From Cryptomeria japonica (taxonomy: Eukaryota; Streptophyta; Pinopsida; Cupressales; Cupressaceae): a stretch of 64,000 nt of DNA. Of this stretch, positions 12,034 through 21,786 are shown in pieces (within the stretch, counting starts at the first letter, position 1; each line of letters opens with the position of its first letter). Below the pieces are notes generated by a model. That model made no database searches, had not been told where the DNA came from, and saw only the letters and a program-made list of their open reading frames with translations. The stretch lies in contig NC_081407.1 in the NCBI RefSeq assembly GCF_030272615.1, forward strand, positions 138,514,897-138,578,896. Direction: 5' to 3'. The translations under genes were made by a program, and so were the position numbers.

Positions 12034-13168
12034 AAGGGGGAGTGGCTAGGCTTCAATTCATTTTGTTATTGTCATTTGCATTGATGAGATTTGTGGAGCC
12101 TAGGGCTTCTGTAGAACATTTCAGTCATTGAGAACGATAACTCTCTTTGACAGCATAATTGAGGGAGTGAAATATCTCTTGAAGGGTTGCAATTGTGGAG
12201 GTGATAATTCAGTCATCTCATTGGAGCCAAAATTAGTGGCCAAGGGCCAATTTTGTCATATGCGATTGGAGGGTTTGCTGGAGATAATCTTACTTCTTGT
12301 GTTTCATCCATTTAGGGATTGATGGATCGTTTGGGCATCATCTCCAAAAGATATCAGGTCTAATACAGTTATTATAGTTATGAATTTCCCAGTCATGAGA
12401 GCGACGTTTCTGCTCATGGGGGCTCCTAGAGCCATCGATTTCATGCTTTAAGGGTGGCGCTTGGTTCACAAAGGAGTGGAGATCTTTTTAGGTGCTTGTG
12501 TTGGCACTTGGAGGCAGCCAACAATTATCTTCTCCAAAAACAGGGGCGGCAGCTAGAGAGTCACGATTTGGGCACTTGAGGAGGTCATTTTCAGTGGATT
12601 TTGTACTGCAATTCATCTACTCTCTAAGGCGACTTTCCTTTACCAGGTTTTCATATATTTTCATAGTGCATTGATCATATGTCATCATGTGGGGAATTGC
12701 TTCTGTAGATGTCATTTTATATCAAATCTATCATTGTAGTTGATTCATGAATGTAAGCCAAGAATCAAGGCGTCTACATGTTCTATTGTATTTGGTGATT
12801 GCATATAATAAAGGAGAAATAAGTTGCAGGCCATTATTTGATAATATGTTCATATTCATGATGATAGTAGTTTGCATCCCAAGTGTTTGTGAAAATGCCT
12901 CTTGGCTGTAGATGCATATTCTTCATTCGGAAATCATATATATGCATTGGGAAGGTCAAAGGGTAGTCGTTTATGCATTGAGCTTATAGTTTAGCGATTA
13001 TAGAAATCATCTGCAAACATTTCTTGTGCCTTGGTATCAATTACACGCAATTATATCAGACTGATAACTCAGACCAGCAAGCTAAAAGGTTGTATGTGAA
13101 TTGTTTGACAATATTCCTTGAGCCATAAACGGCAAAATTTTACATCAGATTGGACAAGGAATACTACA

Positions 13169-13449
13169 GCGATGGCCTCAGGAATGAAATCTGTGATCAC
13201 CATATCATTTACAAACACTACCTTGTCTTCCGATTTGTGGTGCTTGGCACACTCCACATTTAGCTCATAATTTTGGATGGCTTGTGGAAACCCAACAGCC
13301 TGCGCTATCCCACTCTCTACCATCTTCTTGGCTCTCCAATTGGGATCAGGACCATACATCCTATCTCTGAACTGTTGGATGTCAATGTGTCCAAAATCCA
13401 TATCCCCTACATTCTCCCACTTGCTTTGAACCTTAGAATCCTGCAACAT
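13169..13449 (-). pseudogene. Upstream half of the diverged relative of the 7.3-kb-unit ORF
   Basis: The minus-strand reading contains SKWENVGDMDFGHIDIQQFR, ESGIAQAVGFPQAIQNYEL and ECAKHH. These align with SKWSNIGDTNLGNFSTKKFR, ESGIIKAAGFPPAVQCHEL and ECARHY of the complete ORF. The protein continues at 8901 once the intervening solo LTR is removed. Upstream (13450-13620) a frame change separates a further short coding-like stretch. Copy 1 of the 7.3-kb unit is inserted just upstream of this relative, at GTTAG, so this copy is older than both insertions. No function is known. Confidence 0.78.
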
Positions 13450-14677
13450 TCCCTGAAACTTCGTATTTCATCTTGTCTAGTTTGCAGGGGTCTCAGCTTT
13501 AGACGTTTGAGAGGTGCCTTGGAAGGATCAGCTACTTTGGGAGGATAGGCATCTATCCTACAAACCAGGACACGAATTACAACGGGGCTTTCAAATGAGC
13601 AAATGGGGAAAAGGGGGGGGGTTGGTTAGTGTTGACGTGTATTTTGTACACAATCATACACAGAATAAAATACCTAAAGGCATCTTATCCTCTCTTGAAT
13701 AAAGTCGCTAACTGCTGAAGATTTCGCAAGAAGGATCAGTTAGGATGACTCCAATGTTCTTGTAAGTAGGGTCTCTACGTGTGGATAAGCACCAGTGGTC
13801 GTTGTGATTGCTGTGTCATCAAGGGGCCTTACGTTGCCGAAGATTTTGCTTAAACTAAACAAGCTTTTAAAGAAAAATGACAAAAGAGTAGGGTTTGCAA
13901 GAGGTCTAATCTAGTCTAACCCTAAGAATGACTCAATGTGGACAAGACTTGGTAAGATTCTACCAACTTCAATTTTGCCATAAAATAACAACTCAATTGA
14001 AATTGATGCGATCTTCTAAGGTAACAAATGATTTTTCAATGCATCAAAGATCAAAGACACTACCACGAAGGTACATGTCCAAGATACAACAATGATTGAA
14101 GGTTAAGTGATTCAAGTATCTCCAGTTGACCACGCAAGGCGTTCCTACAATCAGCAAGAAGCTAGTGGTTTGGAAAGTGAATCCTACCAAAGATCAAGTC
14201 CAACACTTTGTCCTTCGAATTAACACACTACTTTGATTGAGAATGATTCAAGAAATTTGAACAACCATGAAGATAACCAAGAGAAAATGCAACAAAACAC
14301 CATAACTTCAATATTTTATTGATTTCAAAGCCATCATGTACAACAATTGTTTGAATTCTTTCTTCAAAGCTCAATCTTGCTACAAAAGTAAATTGCTTCT
14401 AACTCTAATCTCTCTCTAATGCTGATATCTAACCTTCTTCTCATATCTAAGTATGAAAATGAAATGAAATGAGGGTATAAATAGCATCCTCAATTACAAT
14501 GAACGGTCCAGATCAAAAAGCAGATCAACGGTCAAGATCATGACACCTAAACCCTAATTAGGGTTTGTTACAAATGGCCTCCTTTTTACTGAACAATATT
14601 AAATGCATAGCCAAATATTAAATTTGGCAAAAAAATCTAGGAGACATAGACCAATGACAATTAAGGTGCCATGTCAT

Positions 14678-16378
14678 CTATAACAACCTCTCATCTAGAA
14701 TCTTATTCCCTTTCCAATTCTCTTTTTTAGCATATGCAATGAATCTTGACACGATTCCTTCGATCTCAACAATTGGAATCTCGGGAAGATTCTTCATTCT
14801 TTCTTCCAATTGGATGACATGATCAAATGCATCTAGAAGAGTTGCGTCCCATCCAGGTTCAAGTTCTTTAGTCTTTTCAATCAGGAGCATGGTAGCAAAC
14901 ATCTGGTCTTGTTGCTCATCTGTGATATTGGCGTCCTTGCAAAAGATGACCTTGATCCTATCCTCCAATTCTTGCAAATCCACATCCGTCTCGACCTCGA
15001 TCCTCCTGCCAAGAATGGTACGTAGTACCTCAAATACTCTGTCCTGGATCGGATTGATCACCTCCTCAACATGGCTACATCTAGTACTGATGTCCTCAAA
15101 GAGAACACTCTTCATCTGGAGTAAGGTTGACCACTGAAGCAAACTGTGAGGTCCTCCATCCATGATCTTTTGTTGCGCTAAGACATTCCTCGATGTTTGT
15201 CTGATTACTTTCAAGACAGGAATGATAACATCTTTGGTATGAGCAAAAGCGGCTACTGTTATCATCAAATTGTGGATTATCTCAAGAACCTGGATAGCTC
15301 GGTGAATAGTCTTCATCATCCTTGTTGCAAATTCTACGGCAACTGTATGAGATTTATCCATCCAAGTACTCATACGCTGGACCATACTCCTGAATCTCTC
15401 TGCCTCATTAATTGATTGAAGGGGAAGTGCCTGTACGGGTGATCTTGCTGGATCCTGACGTCCCAAAGGCTCATTGAGATTACTGAAATATGTCCTCCAT
15501 GCACCGACCTCTCTCTCAAGCCTTCTATTCTTCTCCATTTCTTCTCTAAGCTTGTCTTTCAATGCCTCAAATGAATCGGTGACATCATCCAACGTCTGTT
15601 CGGCTGTGGATGGACCTAGCTCAAATGTCTCTATATCATATTCCTCTGCTAGGATCTCCCCTTCATATTTGTCCACTGCCGATGTAGCTATCTGCAGTTT
15701 TCTGGATCCAGTCTCATCTCTAATCATCTTAGACATCTTCGTAGCCTTCCTCTTCTCTGTAACTTCCTGAGAATGTCCAACAAGGCTCTCCAAATCAATT
15801 ACATTGTCTTCGTCCTCTATCACGATCACCTTAGTTAATCTTTCCTTCAACCAATCTGGGATGGCCGATCTTGTCTCTTTAACCTGAATCTCCTTATGCA
15901 ATACTTCTTCTTCTCTGGGAGGAGATGTTACCTCATTATCTTCTCTATCTTCATGTAGCTCATAATCTTGGAGAGATCCATCTGGTGACCCCTGCGGTGC
16001 TTGTCCCTCTTCCTGCCTATCATTCTGTACCATCGACTCCATAGATTCTTCTACTTCAAGTGTCCTTTTCTCTGGTCGAGAAGATGTGCCGGATGAACGA
16101 TCTCGGTTGGCCCCTTGCCTCTTTTTGGAAGATTCCCTCTTTTCAGGTCTCTCTTTCCTCTTCGAACCTCTTGGATGGAGATTGCCTTCACTTGCACATC
16201 GAAGGTCGCCTTCACTTGTATTCCTAGGATTAGGATTGCCTTCGCTTACACTAGCTCCACCTTCGGCTGGTTTCTCTTCCAAAGTGAAAGTCATAGCTAT
16301 GCCTTGCTCTCTCAACTTCTGATGCTGCAAATCAACCCATTTGCGAGTACAAGACAAGACTCGAGCCATCAAAAGCAT
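14678..16378 (-). CDS. Unfamiliar ORF of the 7.3-kb unit, C-terminal part (copy 1, frame-shifted)
   Basis: Overlaps the N-terminal part by 47 bases in another frame. Comparison with copy 2 shows that both are one protein split by a single-base insertion. Contents in order: a Ser/Glu/Asn-rich linker with GGASVSEGNPNPRNTSEG-type repeats, a strongly basic nuclear-localisation-like stretch (SKRKERPEKRESSKKRQG), an acidic region, a coiled-coil segment (EALKDKLREEMEKNRRLERE), and a helical C-terminal domain of about 250 residues with MVQRMSTWMDKSHTVAVEF and MIVTVAAF-like hydrophobic helices. No nuclease, polymerase or zinc-binding motif is visible. A gag-like or DNA-binding structural protein is possible but unproven. 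Confidence 0.7.
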   Translation of the reverse strand: MLLMARVLSCTRKWVDLQHQKLREQGIAMTFTLEEKPAEGGASVSEGNPNPRNTSEGDLRCASEGNLHPRGSKRKERPEKRESSKKRQGANRDRSSGTSSRPEKRTLEVEESMESMVQNDRQEEGQAPQGSPDGSLQDYELHEDREDNEVTSPPREEEVLHKEIQVKETRSAIPDWLKERLTKVIVIEDEDNVIDLESLVGHSQEVTEKRKATKMSKMIRDETGSRKLQIATSAVDKYEGEILAEEYDIETFELGPSTAEQTLDDVTDSFEALKDKLREEMEKNRRLEREVGAWRTYFSNLNEPLGRQDPARSPVQALPLQSINEAERFRSMVQRMSTWMDKSHTVAVEFATRMMKTIHRAIQVLEIIHNLMITVAAFAHTKDVIIPVLKVIRQTSRNVLAQQKIMDGGPHSLLQWSTLLQMKSVLFEDISTRCSHVEEVINPIQDRVFEVLRTILGRRIEVETDVDLQELEDRIKVIFCKDANITDEQQDQMFATMLLIEKTKELEPGWDATLLDAFDHVIQLEERMKNLPEIPIVEIEGIVSRFIAYAKKENWKGNKILDERLL

Positions 16379-17900
16379 CTAGATCCACGACCTCGGGCTC
16401 ATTCCAATCTAACCTTATTGATTTGCTTTCTCGATCATAGGATGACTGGAGATGTCTGCCACTGTCCTGTGCTTGGTCGGCCACTCTATAAATCTTGCAT
16501 TTCCTGATGAAATCCAAAGGCAATCTAGAATGCATCTTTCTTTTCACTTCAAGATCGTCTAAGAGATTCATCATAAAATCTTCTATCTGAAACTCATGCT
16601 TAAACTTCCTACCGACTGTCTCCTCCATATATCCATGTGGATCAAAGCTTTCTCTCAAGGCAAAGGATGAAAAAGAATACAAAGCTAACTCCTTCTCTGC
16701 GTCATCCATGGCTAAAGCATTAGGACATACCTCAACTGAATTGCCTAAAATGATAGGTACCGGAACTCCATTCCCATGCCTGTGTCTGAATGCCTTCACA
16801 TATGCTGCCAACTGTCTTGTTACTTCAAGTAACACAATTCTGTCTGTCGGATATCTCGGCAACATGTATGGAGGTGAAGGACATCCATGAACTCTAATAT
16901 AAGTAAACTTCGGAAATTGGATAAACCAAGCACCGTACCTCTTTACTAGTTCCTGTGCATCCTGAGATAATATGTTGTGAATCCCACCTTGCAACGTCCT
17001 TGTGATGTTCATCGTGAAGGTATCATTAACTAGCTTGTAGTTGCTTCCTGGCGGATGATGCAAGTGGACATAGGAATCACAAACTCTGACCTCGTCGGGT
17101 CCTCTTCCAATCACTCCTCTGTGAGGTAGTCCTGCGTACTCAAAGCTCCTGATCAAAGCATATATGACGTATGAACTCATGTGGAAGGACTTGGTAGCCT
17201 TGAGTCTCCTCAACTGTATGTCCAAGCAATGGCTAATCATCCTAGCCCAATGAATCGTTCCTTTTCCCTGAACTATCACCCGGATGAAGTAGAACATCCA
17301 CTTCTCAAAATAGAAGGCCTGAGGGGCTCCTGTGACTCGGTTGAGCATTGTAATCAAATCTCTGTACTCCTCCTGGAAATCAATCCTATGCGGTGTGTTC
17401 GGGATCTTGCTCAGGCGAGGACGACTCTTGAGTAACCAGTTTTTGTTGATGATGCTTAGGCAAGCATCTGGATCATCTTCGTACATGGACCTGGCTCCTT
17501 CTATGCTCTTGTATATCATATCCCTGTGCTCTGGAAGATGGAAAGCTTCACTTATAGCTTCCTCTGAAAGATAAGCCAAAGTGTTCCCTTCGTTGGACAC
17601 GATCGTTCTGGACTGAGGATCATAATGACGAGCACACTCGATCATCAACTCATGGCACTGAACTGCTGGAGGGAAGCCGGCCGCCTTAATGATGCCACTT
17701 TCAATTATCCTCCGGGCGACAGGTGATGGCTTGCCAATGTAAGGGACCTCTCGAAACTTCTTCGTGCTGAAGTTGCCCAAGTTGGTATCTCCAATGTTGC
17801 TCCATTTAGACACGATCTTGGTTTCCACTTCTTCGGTCTTTTGATCTTCCTTCATGAGAGCTGGACGACTGGTGGAGGCTCCCGCCTTCAGGGTCGCCAT
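16332..17900 (-). CDS. Unfamiliar ORF of the 7.3-kb unit, N-terminal part (copy 1)
   Basis: 522 codons from ATG (MATLKAGASTSRPALMKED). The start is chosen because both copies share it and it follows a TTGTGTAG acceptor-like site. The protein is soluble-looking, with no membrane segment or signal peptide. Landmarks: SKWSNIGDTNLGNFSTKKFR (about residue 30), ESGIIKAAGFPPAVQCHEL, ARHYDPQSRTIVSNEG with SEEAISEAFHLP, and a Trp/Tyr-rich middle (FYFEKWMFYFI). The SEEAI..AF.LP segment distantly resembles the accessory 'putative plant transposon protein' ORFs of plant retroelements; that is a weak inference. It ends early because one extra T in a T-run near 16373-16376 shifts the frame; in copy 2 the same frame continues into the second part. 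Expression is unknown. Confidence 0.75.
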   Translation of the reverse strand: MATLKAGASTSRPALMKEDQKTEEVETKIVSKWSNIGDTNLGNFSTKKFREVPYIGKPSPVARRIIESGIIKAAGFPPAVQCHELMIECARHYDPQSRTIVSNEGNTLAYLSEEAISEAFHLPEHRDMIYKSIEGARSMYEDDPDACLSIINKNWLLKSRPRLSKIPNTPHRIDFQEEYRDLITMLNRVTGAPQAFYFEKWMFYFIRVIVQGKGTIHWARMISHCLDIQLRRLKATKSFHMSSYVIYALIRSFEYAGLPHRGVIGRGPDEVRVCDSYVHLHHPPGSNYKLVNDTFTMNITRTLQGGIHNILSQDAQELVKRYGAWFIQFPKFTYIRVHGCPSPPYMLPRYPTDRIVLLEVTRQLAAYVKAFRHRHGNGVPVPIILGNSVEVCPNALAMDDAEKELALYSFSSFALRESFDPHGYMEETVGRKFKHEFQIEDFMMNLLDDLEVKRKMHSRLPLDFIRKCKIYRVADQAQDSGRHLQSSYDRESKSIRLDWNEPEVVDLDAFDGSSLVLYSQMG

Positions 17901-17902
17901 AC

Positions 17903-18098
17903 CTACACAACATTTCATAATAAGTAACTAGATTTTGCAATTAATAACTAGATTAAATAAAAGATTAATTTTAGGAAACTTCATGATAAGTCCTTGAGTT
18001 ATCATTTCCTAAAAAACAATTGAGCTACTGGAATTCAAAATTTAAGGCTATGACGATCAAGATTCAAAATTAAGACAAGGGAGTTCATATCGTCATAC
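17903..18098 (-). other. Possible intron in the 5' leader of the 7.3-kb-unit ORF
   Basis: On the minus strand AAGTGAG|GTATGACG (donor) and TTGTGTAG| (acceptor) lie about 196 bp apart, just before the ATG. Copy 2 keeps both (AAGTAAG|GTATGGCG and TTGTGTAG|). Splicing is inferred only. Confidence 0.35.
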
Positions 18099-18418
18099 CT
18101 CACTTGAGAGCTAACTCTAAAATGCAAAATAAATAGATTCGCCTAGGCAAAAATTGAAATTTAGTGGCTTCAACGTGATCTCTCTCAAGCTAGCAACTTC
18201 GCCACCTTTGGGGGTCCTTGACGTGGTCTTTGGCAAGTTCGCCCAACTAAGTTTGCACTCCTTTGATGATGTTTGCGCCTTCCTTTTGATAAAACTCGCA
18301 CCTTGAACACAATTCACACCTCTTCTTGAATGATAATTTCGCACCTCCTTTGTATTCTCCAAATCGCATGCTAATGAAGGATGTTAAATGATGATTTGTA
18401 ATGAAATAAACCACTCCC

Positions 18419-18426
18419 CTTTATAG
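18419..18426 (-). promoter_or_regulatory. TATA box upstream of the 7.3-kb-unit ORF (copy 1)
   Basis: The minus strand reads GCGCCTATAAAGGGGAGTGG, a strong plant TATA context 520 bp before the ORF start and just downstream of the hairpin array. It is conserved in copy 2 (44719-44726). Confidence 0.6.
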
Positions 18427-18751
18427 GCGCTTACCCCACCAATCCCTATAGGCCGACTTTTGCAAAATATAGCAATTAAAAAACAAATTTTAAATAAAAA
18501 CCAAGGCCGACTTTGCAAATCAAGCGCTCCAATTCGATTTTTTTTTTTAAAATAATAATTAATTAATTAAATGCCATCGTTTTTTAATTAATTCAATTTT
18601 TAAATAGGCAAAAATTAATTAATTAATGCTTATGCACAAATTTTAAATGCTATCAATTGAATATTCCAATTTATCGATTTTTCTAGCATTTAATAAAATT
18701 TAAAAATTGTTTTAGCGCGAAAACTTGGAGGAGGGAAAGATACAAACCTAT

Positions 18752-20508
18752 CGCTCTGGTCCCTGACTGAGGGACAGGAGCGAACTATCAATTTGGCCTT
18801 GATTCTTGTGCTTTTGACGTTTAAAACCTCCATCTCCACGTTGAAATTGGCATTTTTGCTAGGAATTTCGAACTTGACTAACTTGATTTTGTGGATGAGT
18901 GCCCTTTGTGACCATCATCGCCCTGGTCCCTTGGTGAGGGACAGGAGCGATCTTGGTGTTTTCTCCTTGATCTTAGCTTCTATGATCACCAAATTTCATC
19001 ATGAGGAAGAAACAACGTTATCCTTTTGTTCCATGCTTGTTCTACTTATCGTTAACAAGGCATTTTGATGCTTGGAGGATTATCGCCCTGGTCCCTTGGT
19101 GAGGGACAGGAGCGAACCTTGTATCTTAGCCTAAATTTGTCGTTTTGTAACCTTTGCTTCTTATTCATTGCCTTCCAAACGATATCCTTGATCTTGTGTA
19201 TCCTTGCCTTGTCATGATTTTGAAGGAAAATGAATGATCTTGTGAAAATCGCCCTGGTCCCTAACTGAGGGACAGGAGCGATGTTGTCTCCTTGGCTCAA
19301 TTGATCACCTTTTGACGTTTGATTTCTTTGCATATCATCTTCTTAAGACACCTTAGACCCTGTGCAACCTTGTACAACCTTGACTTGGCGTGATTTTTGA
19401 AGGATTTGGCAAATATGGTAAATATCGCCCTGGTCCCTGACTGAGGAACAGGAGCAAATTTGGGCATCCTGGGCTCAACCTTGTTTGTATCAACTTGCAA
19501 TCGCTTTCACCATGTAGAATGAGGTCCTTGGATCCCTCTTGGACACTTGAAACTTAATAAACCTTCAAAACCCAAGCCTTCATAGAAATTTCGCTCTGGT
19601 CCCTGACTGAGGGACAGGAGCGATCTTGGACATTTGGTGCAATTCTTTCAACATTGGCGACCCTTGTAACTTTGTTCTTCGTCAAGACGCTTCAAAACGT
19701 CCTTGCCTCCATGTATCCGGACTTGGAGTGGTTTGAACTTGAGTGGAAGGCAAGATAATCATCATTTTGCCCTGGTCCCTGGCTGAGGGACAGGAGCGAA
19801 TTTGCATTTTCAAGCTCAATTACACTTTGCCAACTTCCAAATTTTATCTTCAACAGTCTCGTTGTGCATCCTTTCATTCATCTTTGGCTTGGAATTCATT
19901 CAAACTTGGCGAGAAATTGACCTAAGGCAAAAATCGCTCTAGTCCCTATCTGAGGGACAGGAGCGCCTAGGCCAATTTGAGCCCTCTATTGATGTCTTGT
20001 AATCTTCAATTTGTTTTCAACGGGTTCATTTCATCCTCCTTTCTTACTTCAAACTCGAAACTTGCTCAATCTTCACCCAAATTTTGCCCTATGAGGAATT
20101 TCGCTCTGGTCCCTGGGAGAGGGACGGGAGCTACACTGAATTTCGCCCCGGTCCCTGACTGAGGGACAGGAGCGATTTTTCATTTTGGTCCACTTTTCCT
20201 CATGTTCGCGTTTCCAAATTATATTCAACTGATGAAATGTATCTCCTTTGACCTCTTCAAATCGTTAAATTGTTCAAATCCTGCAAGGACAAGGCAATGT
20301 TTGATTTTGAGCTCCGGTCCTTCACTGAGGGACAGGAGCGATTTTTACTCCTGGCACACTTCCATGCTTGTGAAATTCTTCAAATTATATTCAACGGAAA
20401 GATCATCCCTCCCTTTATCACTTCCACTTCAAAATTTGTCTTGATCCTGCAGAGACAGTAAGATTTTGAGAAACGAGCTCCGGTCCTTCACTGAGGGACA
20501 GGAGCGAT
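18752..20508 (-). repeat. Array of 12 hairpins at 166-bp spacing (copy 1)
   Basis: Each element is about 32 bp, of the form CGCTC(T)GGTCCCT-gactg-AGGGACAGGAGCG, an imperfect palindrome. Starts are near 18752, 18919, 19084, 19250, 19426, 19592, 19768, 19935, 20102, 20144, 20310 and 20476. Steps are 165-168 bp except two of 176 and one of 42. The sequence between hairpins is only loosely similar (recurring 'CTTG', 'TTTGACG', 'TTCAAC' words). It lies upstream of the TATA box. Confidence 0.92.
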
Positions 20509-20960
20509 TTTGCTCCTACGGGCCAAAATATCATGATTTCGGGATTACAATCACTTCACAAGGCAAAAACAAGACCTTTCCAATGCCCGGGATCAAATAT
20601 CAAAATTTTCAAAATTTGGTCAAAATCACTCAATTGGACAAAATTCGCAATTTCATCATTCACACTTAGACAAATTTAGACTCTTCATTCAAAATTCCAA
20701 TTGAAAATAGACCAACTCACTTAGCCTCTGGCGAATTCACTTTATTTCAAAATTGCATCCTACGAGAGGAAGCTCAAAAAACTCTCAAGACGGACTGGAC
20801 TCTGGCCTGAAAACACAGTAACGGACCCTAAGGCTTGACCCTTAATCCAGACAACTGACAAACTACCAAAACCCTAAAAAGCAAAGAGAAAGGCGAGCAA
20901 AAACGAGCAAAAAGAGGGGGTCCCCATTTTAATGGGGCGATGTGTGAAATGGTCACAACA

Positions 20961-21786
20961 GTTAGCAATGCCCAAAAACAGCGTTAGTAGCAATATCATC
21001 AGCAATAAGATGAATTAATCCAAGCTGAAATTTAAGAACATAAGTGCAGACTTTAAAAAGATGATGTCAGAAAATGGTGCTTAGTGCTGTTTTCTGTTTA
21101 CTGAGTTTGGGAAAACTGTGCCTAGTGTGTATTTGCAACTTTAACATCATTTTGGAAAAACATGGGGGAATTCTCGATACTTTTGAGCCTACTGGAATCA
21201 AAGTTTTAAATTTGCCTGCTAGTGTTGTCAATCCCAAAAATAATGCTGGCGGGGTTTTCAAAAGTTTGTTTTGAAAATGACTATGTTTGCCTAACTAGGG
21301 TTTACCCTGGGTTGATTTTTGAATTAATTTCTTTAATATACACAACCCTAGGTTTAAATTGCAAGATTCATTGCAAGCTTTGGACAAAACTGCTTATCGG
21401 CATGATAATATAATCTTAAGAACATACCCTGTGAGATTAAAATATCTTGCTTGCTGATTCAACTCTCTTCTGAATACTACGTTTTCTCCTGGAACTAAAA
21501 CTTCTCTATGCTTGTTGAGGTTTTGTGAAAGAAAATTCTCCTCATGTTATACATTTTGAGCTTTCTTCCTCACATTTAAAGACTGGCCTCTCTCCCTTGT
21601 CGTCTTTTATGCACTTCTTTTTGGCATTTCTTACAGGTCTGGAAGTGTAGACAAGATGAATCTGTTTTTCAGAGAAAGACAACGCCCGAACTTAACACTT
21701 AAAGCACACCTTGACACCTTCCTTACCTCCAAATGCGTAGTTCTATGATTTTGGCGCTGTATATCAATCGATTTAAACTCTCAACC
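20961..21786. other. Unassigned sequence between two insertions
   Basis: Continues the host DNA interrupted by the 7.3-kb unit (after GTTAG) up to the CAACC duplication of the next solo LTR. Only short ORFs, no recognisable domain. Confidence 0.4.

Larger units (their letters stand above)
8902..13168 (+). mobile_element. Gypsy-type solo LTR (contains a nested Copia-type element)
   Basis: Starts TGTAATGTCCCC and ends AATACTACA, with GCGAT on both flanks (8897-8901, 13169-13173). Without the nested element it is about 1.74 kb. It shares the terminal TGTAATGTCCCC and a CTTACTATTTATAGTAAGTC-like palindrome with the complete Gypsy element at 35123. No primer-binding site or coding region follows, so it is a solo LTR. 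It interrupts an older ORF on the opposite strand. Confidence 0.82.
13630..20960 (-). mobile_element. 7.3-kb TG..CA unit with its own long ORF, copy 1 (giant solo LTR?)
   Basis: In minus orientation the unit begins TGTTGTGACCATTTCACAC and ends TACACGTCAACA. The 5 bp GTTAG flank it on both sides (13625-13629, 20961-20965). Inside, in minus order: a terminal palindrome (CCCCATTTTAATGGGG), a hairpin array (20508-18752), a TATA box (18426-18419), a possible small intron, a long ORF (17900-14678), and about 1 kb of non-coding tail. I see no direct repeat of one end at the other, no primer site and no polymerase, protease or integrase. The shared first ~45 bases with the 1.45-kb solo LTR at 5361 argue that this too is an LTR. 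Confidence 0.8.

Noticed and set aside
14478-14490. Plus-strand TATA box (GGTATAAATAGC) in the tail of the 7.3-kb unit, suggesting the opposite orientation
   Set aside because: Conserved in copy 2, so it may be real, but the ORF, hairpin array and other TATA all point to the minus strand; kept only as a note.
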